From positions 24,050,501-24,114,500 of the forward strand of contig CP141146.1 of the NCBI GenBank assembly GCA_035235625.1: DNA of 64,000 bases, in the 5' to 3' direction. Numbering within the stretch: the stretch's first letter is position 1; each line of letters starts with the position of its first letter. The position numbers and the translations under genes were made by a program. The notes under the pieces were generated by a model. The model was not told the origin of the DNA and made no database searches. It saw only the letters and a list, made by a program, of their open reading frames with translations. Source of the DNA: Saururus chinensis. Its lineage: Eukaryota; Streptophyta; Magnoliopsida; Piperales; Saururaceae. Positions 33,121-45,270 of this stretch are shown piece by piece.

Positions 33121-34639
33121 CAAGATGAGAGTGAAGACAGGAAAATGGACTCCTGAAGAAGATCAGATATTGAAGGCCTACGTTGAGGAGCATGGCCCTG
33201 GGAACTGGCGAACCCTCCCTAAACAGGCCGGTAAAAACAACCACCTTTAAAAGTTTCTCCTTGGTTTCATATAGATCAATGAATAAATAAATGGTTTACT
33301 CCAAACTTTTTAATCAAATTTCTACTTTCACCTCTTAAATTGACATCATTTTGTAATTTATATGATATTTGGAAGGGAAAAGGGAAGAAAAAACAAAGAC
33401 AAGAATTCATAACTAACATAATCAACTCTTCCTGTTAGAGTTTCTTCTTGATTTCATATGAACTAATAAAAGAACAAATGGTGTGCACCAAACCTTTAAT
33501 TCCTAATTTTATCTCTTCTATTGAATTCACGTTTTAATCTTATATGATTGTTTAAAATGGGGGAGACGAAGAAACAAGAGTTTATAATCAACATAATCAC
33601 TCATGCTTGTGATTATGAATAGATTTCTAAACTGAGACAAGACCATCCTTGACGGAGGATATATTGTCCTTGGTTCCTTCATGTCTGTTTTACTTCATTT
33701 CAGGACTAGCCAGGTGTGGGAAGAGCTGTAGATTTCGGTGGAAAAACTACTTGCATCCGGATATCAAACGAGGAAATTACACTAAGCATGAGGAAGAAAC
33801 CATCATCAAACTACATGCAAAATTCGGCAACAGGTGCAAACAGAACTTCAGTTGTCACAAAAACGTACCCATGATACATGACCATTTTCTAACATTGAAA
33901 AAGTTTAAAAAAATTATTCTTCTTTATTTTTCAGAATTTACCTTTTACAAATATAAGTAGCCAATATTATTGTTGAAGCATTAATATTACATGAGGCTTA
34001 ATGGTACCAATAATTTTTCGTCATCCAAACAAATCATATAAAACAATACTTACTTCTACGATTGATCAATGGATATGTTAGTGAAACTGGCATACGGTGT
34101 TTAGCAGATGGTCTATGATAGCAGCAGGATTGCCAGGAAGAACAGACAATGAAGTAAAAAATGTGTGGCATACCCACCTGAAGAAGCGCCAGCAGAAGCA
34201 CTTTCCAGTTCGGCCTGAAGTTTCTCTCAACACCAAAGCAACTGGAGTTGAGACCGCTTCGGTAGCGGAGATGGATATTTCAGATAGAAAGAGAGTTGAT
34301 GATTCTATCTACATGTTGATGAGGAGAGATGATTATCTCACTAAGGTTGATCTTGCTCGCACCAACGACATGTTCATATATGATAAGAGTGGCTTTGCAA
34401 CTGATAAAAAAAATGTTATCAACTTCCCACAAGCAGTCATGTTGGGCAACGTTATCCAACAGGAGTTGTTGGAGCCAGAAAAGTGTTCATCTAAGCCAGT
34501 GGACTTGGTGCAACCCACCGCATTTCCCCAAGTAGGACTGCTGGAACCTGAAAGTACCGGACCAGATGATGGTGAAGAAGACATCATGGCCTTTTGGTTT
34601 GATCTCTTAATGAAGCTCAACGATTTTCCAGAAATGTAA
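33098..34639 (+). CDS. R2R3-MYB transcription factor, subgroup 2 (MYB14/MYB15-like)
   Basis: Exons are 33098-33230 (133 bp), 33704-33833 (130 bp) and 34108-34639 (532 bp). Both introns have GT-AG ends, and the exon lengths are the classic ones for plant R2R3-MYBs. The product is 264 residues. R2 (about 14-64) has its three tryptophans at 17, 37 and 57; R3 (about 67-115) has Tyr70 in place of the first Trp, then W89 and W108. R3 ends in VWHTHLKKR. The C-terminus [18 protein letters not shown] resembles the MDFWFDV-type end of subgroup 2 (MYB13/14/15), which control stress, stilbene or lignin genes in several plants. Unusual positions: Ala47 and Phe55 where GL(N/L)RCGKSCRLRW is the rule. No IDESFW motif is seen. 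It binds DNA in the nucleus. The frame is intact, and it is the only intact host gene found here. Confidence 0.93.
33231..33703 (+). other. MYB intron 1
   Basis: 473 bp, GTAAAAAC...TTCATTTCAG, phase 1, splitting the Gly45 codon. This is the conserved first intron site of R2R3-MYB genes. Confidence 0.9.
33834..34107 (+). other. MYB intron 2
   Basis: 274 bp, GTGCAAAC...GTTTAGCAG, phase 2, splitting the Arg88 codon within R3, the conserved second site. A read-through frame to 33957 is not the likely product. Confidence 0.9.
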
Positions 34640-35008
34640 GGCCATGCAGTTAAGTTCTAAGCTTTGCTAGGGATGTTTTCGTTTGTCTGTCTTACCTTAT
34701 GTTTCAGTTTACTTTCACTTTTTCTGGAGAAGAGTCATGTAGTACATCTCATGCAAGAGCATGGTCGTGAAAAAGTCGAATCTTCATTGAACACAATTAT
34801 AATATTTTCATGCTATAAGTCAACATATGTTGCAACGGAAAACATATACACTAAATTCAATTTATCATCCAAGTCTTAAATTTTGAGCTTGAGTAGCGTC
34901 TTCATAAGTACGAAAATTTTTGGATATAACATGGCTATTTGCACCCGACAAAATTCCTATGTCCCCTAAGAAAAGTACAATTTGTACCGTTTTTTTTCGT
35001 CCAATACT
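34640..35008. other. MYB 3' region
   Basis: AT-rich sequence downstream of the stop with no gene. It presumably holds the 3' untranslated region, but no clear polyadenylation signal could be chosen. Confidence 0.5.
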
Positions 35009-35345
35009 TTATCCTTGCCTAATAAGTTTTCTCTGCTTTCTCATCCTGAGGAGGATGCTCTTGGTAATATATTGGAGAGAGATTGCATCAGGAACAAAAA
35101 GTAAGCGGGCGAGAGGACAACCTTGGCGCAGTCCACAATTACTTGGAAAAAAACCATAATTAGATCCATTAATGAAAACACTAAAAGAGGTTGTAGTTGA
35201 GGGACAACCAATATCAGTTAAAGCTTTATGGTCCACTTTTATACATAACTCCTTAACATGTCTCTTAATGTGATAATTGTGAAGCAACTCATGAGCAAGA
35301 AGGATATTATCAGAAATGAATCTGCCTTTCAAGAAAGATGCTTAA
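35009..35345 (-). pseudogene. LINE (L1-type) reverse transcriptase fragment
   Basis: The 107-codon minus-strand frame begins KGRFISDNILLAHELLHNY and later has SVFINGSNYGFFPSNCGLRQGCPL, both hallmarks of plant L1-type RT. In a full element several hundred residues lie on each side, and the part between these blocks is shortened (the usual FDSV catalytic region is missing or altered). It is a dead fragment. Confidence 0.85.
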
Positions 35346-35389
35346 TTATTACTGATGTGAGAAGGAAGGATATCTGCAAATTTGTCCAT

Positions 35390-35437
35390 TCGCCCGCTTA
35401 CCTTTTGTTCTAGTAATAAGTTTTCTCTGCTTTCTCA
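35390..35437 (+). other. Patchwork junction copied from the nearby LINE fragment
   Basis: Bases 35390-35410 match the reverse complement of 35092-35112 (20 of 21). Bases 35414-35437 are an exact 24-base direct copy of 35020-35043. This looks like templated filler from break repair. Confidence 0.75.
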
Positions 35438-35689
35438 GCTCTACCTTCTGTATAGCCCATTGAAGATGGGTTCCACTAGATATTTGGGTGAGAAGGCTTT
35501 GCTTTTTATTTTGGGTTTCCCATCTAAACTTACGATCGTCATCCTCACTAGATTTACAAATATATTACATCTTACATATGTTTTTTATTAAAATATTTCT
35601 TATGGATTGGTTTTTTTAATCCTATTTTCACTGCTATCTTGGAAGTTCTAATTTATTCAAATTATATTTAGCCTTTCTAGTGTTAAAAT

Positions 35690-35995
35690 GTAGGGATGCA
35701 TACTTGTTGTGAAATCTTTTTGGCACTTCTTGGTATTATACAAATTGTTTTAACAACAATGTTAAAATATTTTTAGATTGTTATTAAAACGTTTTGACAT
35801 GTATTTTTTATAGCAGATAAGAAAGGGCCGATTATGGAACCTTACGGCGATTCATGATGTATGTGCTAAAAGGAGATGAGCAATATGCTCTAGAAAATTT
35901 TGGCATACAAATCAAAATATTTTGACACTGGTGTTAGAGGTTTGGGATACATTTGTCAAATTGTTTTACACATATGTAAAAATGTTTTGGCATTT
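35690..35995. repeat. TTTTGACA-rich repeat beside family X LTR (left side)
   Basis: Contains CAAAATATTTTGACAC, TTGTCAAATTGTTTTACAC and an AAAAGGAGATGAGCAATATG segment. All have close counterparts at 47440-47640 on the far side of the F/H insertion. It is probably one older repeat split by that insertion. Confidence 0.5.
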
Positions 35996-37258
35996 CAGAG
36001 TTAATATATGACTCCAACTAACCGGATCACTAGATTGTCCAAACCATAGAGCTTAACAAGAGAAAGAATTAAGAGTTACAGCCTTTTTATGAAAGAATTT
36101 CTTATATAGCTAAACTATCAATTAACCTTAAGCATATGTCATTACTACTCAATTAAACATCAAACCACAATCATGCAAATATACACAAGAATTTTTATGT
36201 AGAAAACCTGAACTATGGTAAAAAACTACGGTAATCACTCCTTGCCTAAAATCAATGCACTAGCTAGCTAGACTTTTTACATAACATAAGCAAACCACTA
36301 AACTTTCATGAAAACTCTAACACAACTACCACTTGTTTAGATCTCCTTCTCCTTTTATTGTTGGACTTCAAGTCTTCTCCCCAAGTCTTGAAGCTTTATC
36401 ACTCCATACTTTGTCTATGTCTTCTTTTAGTCTCCTCAATCAAGCTCATCTTGATTATTGATTTAGCTTCGAGTCTCCCCAATCTCCCATTGAAGACTTG
36501 ACTGATACTCTTCTCAACTTTGTGTGTGAAAAATACTCTTTGTTGTGTATCTCTTATAAATCAATCACCATTAAAACTATTCACTCAATTGCAATTATGA
36601 TTTTTGTGGAAAACTAAAGCAATAAGAGTTCATTTTTCTTCTCTCAAATTCTAGGTTTTTCTCTCTTTAATTTTGTATTTATCTAACCCTTATATATGTC
36701 ATTAAATCGGTTTAGATCATAGAGTCTAATTAAGAATTGTCACTTTCCCAAAAATGCTTAAACTTGGTAACTTTGACAAATAGAGATCAATTGGTTGCAA
36801 CAACGATCGATCTCTCCTAGCTATGATCTCTCCCAACTTTTGATAGATTAGAAAACTCTCGGCCAAAAGTTACACAGAAATTTTCAAGAGATGATTGATA
36901 GATCCTCTCAATATATAAATCCGTGATCGATTGATGAAGTACTATTTTTCTATGTTTTTCCTATTTTTCTTAAAATTACTTCAAAATCACTTTAAATAAT
37001 TTTTCTTACTATAAACTAAGTGATTTTTGTATGTAAGTGTATGGAATTAAACCTTTTACCTTTAGCATTTAGCATAGTCTTCAATCTTGAACTTCCAGAA
37101 CATGTCTACACTTATTTTTCAAGTCCATCAATTCTAAATCCGACATGACTAGAACATCTACTCAGACTCTTAAGACTAGAATGTACATGATGTTTAGGCA
37201 TTATTTTGATAATTTAAAATAGCCAATTCCATTACATATGGCCCATATGTTCTAATAA
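35996..37258 (-). repeat. Family X 3' LTR of copy F
   Basis: On the minus strand it starts TTAGAACATATGGGCC after GAATGAGGGAGATT-like purines (37259-37270) and ends near the TGGAGTCATATATTAACTC region at 35996. Internal blocks match X1, X2 and H LTRs, including a GTGATCCGGTTAG end block and GATCGAT motifs at 36800-36930. Confidence 0.75.
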
Positions 37259-37261
37259 TCT

Positions 37262-38013
37262 CCCTCATTGGCTATTTTGTGACAAAACACTACAAGAATG
37301 AAAATAAACAAAAATTACAACTCTTGACTTAGTGCATAGAATTTCATTTCTACATATGAATTGACTCAACTTAAACTCAACTAAGACCATTTCAAATTGA
37401 TTTTGACAAGCCTTGTAAAACCTCTACTTATCCTGCACATTTACAAAAAAAATTAATTACATAACACTCCTCAAATAAATATGAAAATAAGCACTTGATT
37501 TTTGATAACCATTTATCCATTCTTTTTTACACTAATAGACAAAAAGTGAATAAATAATTAATAAAAATTTCATTTAAACACATTCATGTCAAGTATTCAT
37601 CAAATTACATGAAAATATAATAATCCATCAGACATGGCATGCCCATCATGTATCGATCACGAATAACATAAACAATGTCATAGTAAAAAAAAACATATCA
37701 TGAACTGTCACAAGTCTCAAACCATCAAATACATAAAAAATCTTAAAAATTAAAAAATATAATCATGCAGCACCACCATCATAATCATCTAGCTCTCCCT
37801 CATAGTCAGTAGATGACAATCGATCACGAATAAGTCTATGAAGGTCCATGAAACCCTGACAAACCTCATCAATAATCTCCCAATGAAATGCCATCAAATC
37901 ACCATATATATGTCAAAGTCCAAGAAGCAGATGGTCTAGCAGCACCAACATCCTCCTCGTCATTTACATCCTTCTCCTCTTGTGGCTTGGGCATTTGTCC
38001 GCATGTGTGTTTT
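37262..38013 (-). pseudogene. Copy F internal remnant with C-terminal end of the 3' ORF
   Basis: A minus-strand frame starting near 37990 (MPKPQEEKDVNDEEDVGA) and one ending at 37763 (MAFHWEIIDEVCQGF..., DDYDGGAA tail) are parts of the 3' ORF, broken by a frameshift. A polypurine tract and the 3' LTR follow. Gag and core are missing from this side; they may be those at 40100-42035. Confidence 0.5.
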
Positions 38014-39900
38014 GAGTTTAATATCCGTCTAATTGACCTATCAGATCATTAGATCACTCCTAAAATTAGTCATCCGACAAGTAAGAATTAAGAGTTTTAG
38101 CCTTTATGCACAAGAAATTTTCCTGTAGTGAAAACAATAAAAACCTAATGACTATGCACATTGATGCTTAATCTATCTATAAAAAATCAAACCAATCATG
38201 CAATATCACAAATGGATTTTCAGGTGGAAAACCCCAACTAGGGTAAAAAATAATGATAACCTCAAAGGTCAAATCAATGGACTAATAAGCAAGAACTTAC
38301 AAATCCCAAGAAAAACCAACCAACCTCTTGAATTGACACAAACAAAAACATCTTTTCTTTGTTGAGGCTTCTGATAAGTATAATTTATACGTTATTTTAC
38401 CCTTAATTATTTTACTGTCTAGTCTCATTTAAGAGTTAATATAGGTTAAATAATTAGAAATTAAATTTAATTAGGTTAGAAAAAGCTTCAATGGTGTTTT
38501 GAATTAAATTGGCTTATTTTGCAGATTCTTCATTGGCGTTCGAACGGCCTCACTTACCGTTCGATCGGTATAACGTGTTTTTGAATTAATTTCAGTTCAA
38601 GCGTTCGAATGGGATAACGCGTAGTTTCCTTATTTCAATCAATTTCGAGTTTTTTTCATATTGGACTCTTTCTTACGGATCTTAGGCCTATATAAAGACA
38701 TATTTGACACAAAATTAAAGGGTAACAAGTAGATTTTCTAAAGAGAAGAAGGAAGAAGAAGATGGAGAAGAACTTAAAGCTTTCAATGGAGATTCAAGTG
38801 CTTTCTTCTACCATGGAAAGCTAGACTTTTCTTTTACTTAGGAGTTGATGAAGCTATAGATAAGTTTTAGTTTCTTTTCTTTTTAATTTAGATCTCAGTT
38901 GTGAATTATGACAATTGTATGATAAGGATTTCCTTTTAATGGAAGAGCTTTTCATGTTTATTCAATTCTATGTTGATTTATTGTCTTGTAGATGATAGAT
39001 TGATGTGGTTTTGATATTTGCATCAATTCTAATTTCTGTGATTTAGATGAGATGGTCATACAATAGTTTTAATGTTCAGATAATTAAGGACTTAGATGAG
39101 TTATACTAAGATTAGACGGGTCATGCCTATAGCTATTTAGTGTAGATGATTCGTGCTATTGTCGAAGATAGTTCATGCCATGGAAATTAATTAATGATTC
39201 TTTCTGAAGTAATTCTAGCTTGTAGTTGAGAATACTTGTTCATATTCACACTAGATTTAGATTAAAAGTTAAGGAATTATTTTGGTTCTATAGTGGATTC
39301 GATTTTCTAAGTAAATTCCATCATATTAATCTCTACCTTCTAAACTAGTTGATTTCTTTTCTTTTGCTTAATTTAAATTTAAGTTCTTTTTAGTTTTCAA
39401 TCAGCAAATTCCTTAATAGATTTAGTAATAATTCATCTGTCCCTGAGGTTTGACAACCCTTAAATACTCATCCTAGTACAATTACCTTGTACACTTGCAA
39501 AGGGTTTAATTATAAACGATCAACTTCTTCATTATTTGCATTCAAGTTTCTCCCTCTGCGAAAAGCTTGATGTTTTCCCTCTTCATGTTCCGTCATAATC
39601 TTCTTTTAGAGACTCAATCAAAGACTATATTTGATTGGTGATATTCCTTTCAGCTTCTTCAATCACTCCTTGATGAAAAAATTTATTACAACTCCTCAAG
39701 CCCTTATGTTGTGAAATTTTCTTCATTTTTGGCTAATTGAATTGGTATTTAAAGCATCTAGCCAAAAGAAAGCTTTATCCTCTCAAAACTCAATAGAGTA
39801 GACATACCAATTCCTCTATACTAACAATGACTTCCCGCCTCTTTTTTCATGTCCAAAGCACCCCTTTTATTGAGCCAAAAGAAAATCCTAAGGCTAAACA
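38014..39900 (-). repeat. Truncated, diverged family X-like LTR
   Basis: The minus-strand 3' end (GGATATTAAACTCA at 38014) is the same as other family X LTR ends. From there the sequence matches weakly up to about 39900 once the nested Athila LTR is removed. The TG start is not found, so it is 5'-truncated or too diverged. Confidence 0.5.
38372..39522 (+). repeat. Solo Athila/Tat-type LTR (copy 3)
   Basis: 1151 bp, TGATAAGTATAATTTATACG...AAACGATCA, closely matching 8087-9260. The flanks are GCTTC (38367-38371) and ACTTC (39523-39527), a 5-bp duplication with one mismatch. No primer site follows, so it is a solo LTR. Confidence 0.88.
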
Positions 39901-40099
39901 CAAGCAAGGAACTAAACATACAAAAGTAAAAAATTCCTGAAAATTGAAAAAAATTAAAATTAAACAAAATTTGCCAAATTTTTTAAATTTAAATTTACCC
40001 TAAAAATGTTTGTGGCCCAATTGATTCCAATATTTAACCCAAGCTAGATTTAAATTAATCCTAGAGCTGCTGCTAATTTGAACCACAAAGTCACAAGTT

Positions 40100-42035
40100 T
40101 TAAAATCCTCAATTTTGGGCAAGTTTTTAATAAGCTGAAGTGAAAGTCATTGAAAACTCAATTTCTAGCGGTTGAAATCATGTGAAACTTTTCAAAAATG
40201 TAGATCTAGGCAATGAAAACATTCCCACTGGTTCAAAATAATTGAAAATCCTTCCAAAAACTCTAAAAAAACTTTGGGTTATGGGTAACATGGCCGCAAT
40301 TGAATTGTTGAAATTGGCGCTTGAATCTTGTTTACTTTCATGCAAAATCAGTTGAAGTTGCCTTAGACTGCCTCTATTGACCTCCTTAAAGTGTTTTGGA
40401 AGCAAATGAGGGGTTTAAGTAACTTCAAACATTTTAAAACTGAATGTTCGGGAACAAAAATGAGGCCAACAATCGATCGCCCGACCAAGTTAATGATCAG
40501 TTTTGAATTTTGTTTTTTAAATTCTAAGAAATTCCATAATTTAAAACCAAGTAATTTCAGTAAGAATAACTTTAATTTTACTGTTAGAACTGGAAATAAT
40601 CAAATAAGCAACGTTTATCTCTTTTGAAAAAAATTTATTAATTTTCTTTTCATCTAAGTGCATCCATATATTATGTTCAATTATAACTTACCTTAGATTA
40701 GTCAACTCCATTTGTTTGTTATTCCTAATTATTTCTTCCTTTTAATATTTTAGTTCTCTTTTATTTATTTTTGATGAAACTACCAATGTTTTAACTCTTA
40801 TCTCTTTCACTTATGAATCTCGAAAGATCATTCTTATTCAATTGAGACAATTTAGTTAAGACCCTAGTAAATAAATAGTTCTCATTTTTTGAATTGACTT
40901 TATCTAGAATCTATGCACCTTATTTTATACAAAGATAGAAAATATTAGCTCAAAAGGAATATGTTCATGCCTTTTTTTGGAGTTATGCCTTTTTATTAAT
41001 AATCTCAACTTGCTTCATTATATGTTTTCCTCATTCATTTACACACTCGCCTTGGCCGTCCTAAGTAGGTAATCCTTACCCATCATCTTTGTGAGGACAA
41101 TTCCATTGAATAATTTGATGAAGTAACACAAAATTTACATCCATTAAAAGCATATTAAATGGAATTTTAATGTATTGAATATTAAATAGAAGTCTAGCTT
41201 AAGTTCTTATAATTTGATTACCTTGACTCCACAAGAATCCTAACTCCCGAATCAACTCATGTCTAAGAATTCTCTCTTGGCCTTCACTCTTAAAATTGAC
41301 TTGAGTATAAACATGATGTGTGCAAGTTTTAAAAAACAAAGAATTGAACATCAAGCAAAAAGAAAAAAAAAAGATCTTCGGACTCTCCTTGGTGTATCCT
41401 TCATTTAGTTAAGGTACATTGGCTTTTTCAGGTTAAAAAATAATTAATGATCTTCAATCTCAAGAGTTGAGCTTATCAAAAACATAAAAAACCAAATTAC
41501 AAAGCAAGCAACAAGCTACAACTATTTTTTTTTGTTATGAGAATTTACCATTTTTTTTCATTCAAAACCTATGAAGAAAATTAACATAAAAAAAGTAAAA
41601 ATGAAATAAAACATAAATCATGTGTGCCCCATAATATAGAAAGCATTAAATCATGGACAAAGCAAATCAATCTCTTTACTTAGAGATGTAAAGTTCCTTA
41701 GCCTTGCCTAGCCAACCAATCCTAATACAATCTAAGGTAGACCTACTCATCTTACCTAATTGATAATTCAAGGCTTGAAAATTAATCTTCCTCATCCACA
41801 CCCTCTAAATCTTATGCTCATACACTTGGTAGGGTAGTCTAGGGGTTGTATGTGTAGGGGTCTTCTTCTTTTTTCTTGAACCAAGTTTATAAGGATGGTT
41901 ATTTTGGCATTCATTTCTAGTGTGGGTGTCTCTATGGCACAACTCACAAACTCCCACAATCCTTAAATTCAATTTCACCTTCTTTTCACTTGACCTTGGT
42001 AGATTGGGCACTACCATAGGGTTTTGACTACTCTC
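40100..42035 (-). mobile_element. Copy H internal region: gag knuckle and non-coding core
   Basis: On the minus strand it runs from a gag knuckle frame (42017-41805) into AT-rich DNA. That DNA matches the X3 core at 44160-44900, and near 40100-40260 it matches the X core at 54960-55050. Copy X3 was inserted at 42039, between this and the H leader near 46100. Confidence 0.65.
41805..42017 (-). pseudogene. Copy H gag zinc-knuckle frame
   Basis: The 70-codon minus-strand frame has CELCHRDTHTRNEC, a CX2CX4HX4C zinc knuckle, after a basic stretch. Knuckles of this form bind RNA in copia gag. The frame is cut by X3 on its 5' side and runs into a stop and the non-coding core. Confidence 0.65.
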
Positions 42036-42038
42036 TTT

Positions 42039-43047
42039 TATAAGAACATATGTGTCATATTTAATGTTAATTAGCTAATTTTGGTTGTAAAAACTATATC
42101 AGAAACCATGAGTATGTAATTAGTCTTGAAATCTAATTAGATGTAGTTGTGGTTGTCAGGTTTGGAATTGATGGACATGAAAAATAAGAGTTGATGTGTT
42201 CCTATGGATTAAGATTGAAAACTAAAGAATGTTGGAAAGTTCAAAGGTTTATTTAGTACATATTTTCATTCAAAAGTCACTTAGAGAAGTTTCATAAGTC
42301 ATTTAGGAGGCTTCAAATAGATTTAGGGTAAAAAGGGTAAAATTATAATTAAACAGTATAATCAATCGATTGTTAGTCATAACACAAAGCAATCAATCCC
42401 TAACAATTTTAGTTGCCCTAAACAAGCCTTTCTGGAATAGTTTAATTTACTTGTTGAAGTCAAAGAGCCAATTCAACTTGGAGACCTATATAAAGGCTAA
42501 GTTGTCACAAAATTGATGAGAGGAATACCTACAAAATATTGGAGAAGAAAGGAGAGTCCTTTACATATAGCTTCCCTAGAGAATTCACAAAGGAACTTGA
42601 AGAAATAGTTCATAGTGAATTCATGCTGACGCACAACTAAAGTGAAAGGATTTCACATAGCAAATTTCATAGGAGAGTCAGCAAAATTCTTCAAAAAGAG
42701 TTGAATAATCTCAAGAGTCAGCTCAACAAATAAGGAATAAGTCTTTGTTTGAGTTTCTACAAGAAGAAGACAGAGAAAAACATAAAGAAGGAAAACTTCA
42801 AGGATTAAAAGTGGAAAAATAGAAGGCCAATATCATCAAGAGAAGATTGAATAAGAGGAGTTCGTGTCAAGTCTTAAGGTTAGTTGGTTATTTTAAGCCT
42901 TGTAAGATCCATATCATTCTAGTGCATTGATTGAGCCTTTTATTGAGGTAGTTGTAGTTTTTTACCCTATTTAGGGTTTTTTAATTGCTTACTTACAAAA
43001 GTACCAGGGTTAGGATCAATCTAGTGATCCAAGATATTAAACTCTCA
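42039..43047 (+). repeat. 5' LTR of X3
   Basis: It starts TATAAGAACATATGTGTC (usual TGTAAGAACATATG) and ends GATATTAAACTCTCA. A CCTATATAAAGGC promoter-like site lies near 42485. It pairs with the LTR-like part at 45270-46085. Confidence 0.75.
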
Positions 43048-43201
43048 AATGGTAGTTAGGATTTATGCTTTAAAATTTACTTTTAATTCATGCTATCAAT
43101 CTTATTTTGCATGCTAGTGTGTTTACCTTGCTTAAACTTGCTCATTCTTCCAATAGGTGTGTATTTGATGATTTTTTGTGATTGTTTGAACTTCTTTCAT
43201 T

Positions 43202-44000
43202 TTGCTTATTTGGTTCATCATGTCTAATTTTTGTTCTTCTAGTGATGATGAGAATTTTGATATTGAATATTATTTTAGACAAGCCATTGAATTGAGTAAA
43301 AAGAGTAAAAAGTTAGAGAAAATGATCAAAGTTAAGGAGGAGACAATTGAATCTCTTTCTATTGAAAAATGTCAATTGGTTGAAGAAAAATAAGAATTAG
43401 AGAAAGAGGTTCAAACTGAAAAGAGTGAACTTGCGAAAGAGAGGAGAAAATCTATATTTTTAAGATAAACTTGTGTCTACTAATGAGGAAGTTAATGCCT
43501 TCAAATATGAGTAAAATAGTCTTCTAGACAAGATACAATTTTTAGAGAATGAGATTAATGAGAGTGTAGAGACAAATAAGGATTGTTTGAAAATGATTAA
43601 AGATCTAAGTAATAATTTGAAGGTTTCTCAAGAAAAATTGGACAAGATTCATGGGAAAGGTTTGTAGTAATAAAAGAGGACTAGGATTTAATGAGACTAA
43701 TTCCACAATGTCTAAGGGTGCTACTAAGTCTGTCAAAGATAAAGAAACTATGCCCACAAGGAATGTAGTTTTATAAGTTGACAATGTGTCAAAACCTAAG
43801 AATCCTCCTAGGAATCAAAGTCCAAAGTCTAACTTTAGGAAGAGACAACATAAAAGTAATAATCAAAAGTTCTTAATTAGACAAATTAAAACTATAAAAT
43901 ACAAGATAAATTGTCATAGTCAATATGTCATGAACAAATATGAAACTAAGGAAAGTTATCATGGATCACACTTGACCTAAGAAGCGGAAAGAAATCAATT
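43202..44000 (+). pseudogene. X3 gag-like region (coiled coil and basic part)
   Basis: A frame from 43202 or 43220 begins MSNFCSSSDDENFD and continues as a charged heptad-rich helix (KKSKKLEKMIKVKEETIESL) to a stop at 43391. It resumes in broken frames and ends in a Lys/Asn-rich part (43786-43980). The layout resembles the spacer after the knuckle in copia gag proteins. No protease, integrase or RT follows. Confidence 0.5.
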
Positions 44001-44159
44001 CACATCATAGGAAACCTCAAGACGAAAGGCACATGAATTAGAAAGCACACACAAAGTACCTCACTAAAGAAGGTTACTCAAGACAATATGAAGAAAACTT
44101 TTCAAATTTGGATTAGAAAAGATGTCATAGAGAACTTTAAATCACAAGTTGATAAAGGG

Positions 44160-45270
44160 AGCAAGAGCACCTTAGATTGCCTTATAATAGGTTGGATAGG
44201 CAAGGCTAAGAAACTTGTCATCTCTAACTAAAGTGATTTAGATTTTTTTTCATGATTTAATTCTTTCTATTTTTTTTTGATACAAATGTTTTAGTTTTTA
44301 TTGCATTTTGCATTGTTTTTATGTCTTTAATTCATAGATTTGAATTGAAACAATAAACAAAAAAATAGAATATGTCAATTAAAAAAAATTAGTGTAGCTT
44401 TTGCATGTCTTTGCAATTGGCTTCGATTCAGTTTTTGATTAGTTAAACACTTAAGACAAAATAAAATTAATTTTCTTTTAAGTTGAAAAACAACATGATT
44501 TGTAGTTATTCATACTTTAATAAAGAGAATGATACACCAAGGAGAGTAAAGATCAAATTTATATTTTTTGCTTGATATTGCAATTCTTTGTTTTAAAATT
44601 TTGCACACATTATGTTGAGACTCAAGTTACTTTTATGTATGAAAATCAAGAGAGTATTACTAAATAGAAATTGACTTAGGCATTTCAATTCTAGTAGAGT
44701 CATAGTGACCAAATTAAAGGATCTTTTGCTATATTTCTATTTAGAAAACGAAAGACAGAAGAAAATTTAATGTAATATACTGCAATATTTGTGAGTTCTA
44801 TGTACTTCAATACTTTTTTTAAAAATTGAATTATCCTCATAAAGATGATGGGGGAGGGCTACCTACTTAGGTATCCTAGGTTAATGTGAAGCTCCCAACC
44901 GCTTAACATCAAGAAAAATAAATAAAAATGAATGAAAGTAGAGAGGATTAAGAAAAAGTCAAGCCCTAGAAAAATGATTTAAGAAAAAATATCATTACTC
45001 ATAAAAAGGCATGGGCATATTCTTTTTGGTCTTTTATTTGTTAGAAGAAATTGTACATAGATTCTAGATAAAGTGAGTTGAAAAATGAAAACTTTGTCTT
45101 TACTAGGGTTTAAATGAGAGTGATCTTGTGAGATTTGAGATTAAAAGAGACTAGTTAAAAACATTGGTAGTTTCTTCAAGACTTAATAAACAAGAGTTAA
45201 AGTGTCAAAAACAAGAAAATAAAAATGACAAACACTTACCAATGGAGTTGACTAATCTAAAGCAAGATAT
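44160..45270 (+). other. Family X conserved non-coding core in X3
   Basis: No open frame of note, yet it aligns with 310-1880 (X1), 53600-55340 (X2) and, inverted, 40600-41760 (H). Shared blocks include TTTGCAATTGGCTT, CACCAAGGAGAG, TTATGTTGAGACTCAAGT-like and GATGATGGG...CTACTTAGGT. In a copia element this place is occupied by pol. Confidence 0.7.

Noticed and set aside
33649..33957. Open frame reading through MYB intron 2
   Set aside because: The conserved GT splice site at 33834 and the downstream R3 exon make splicing far more likely.
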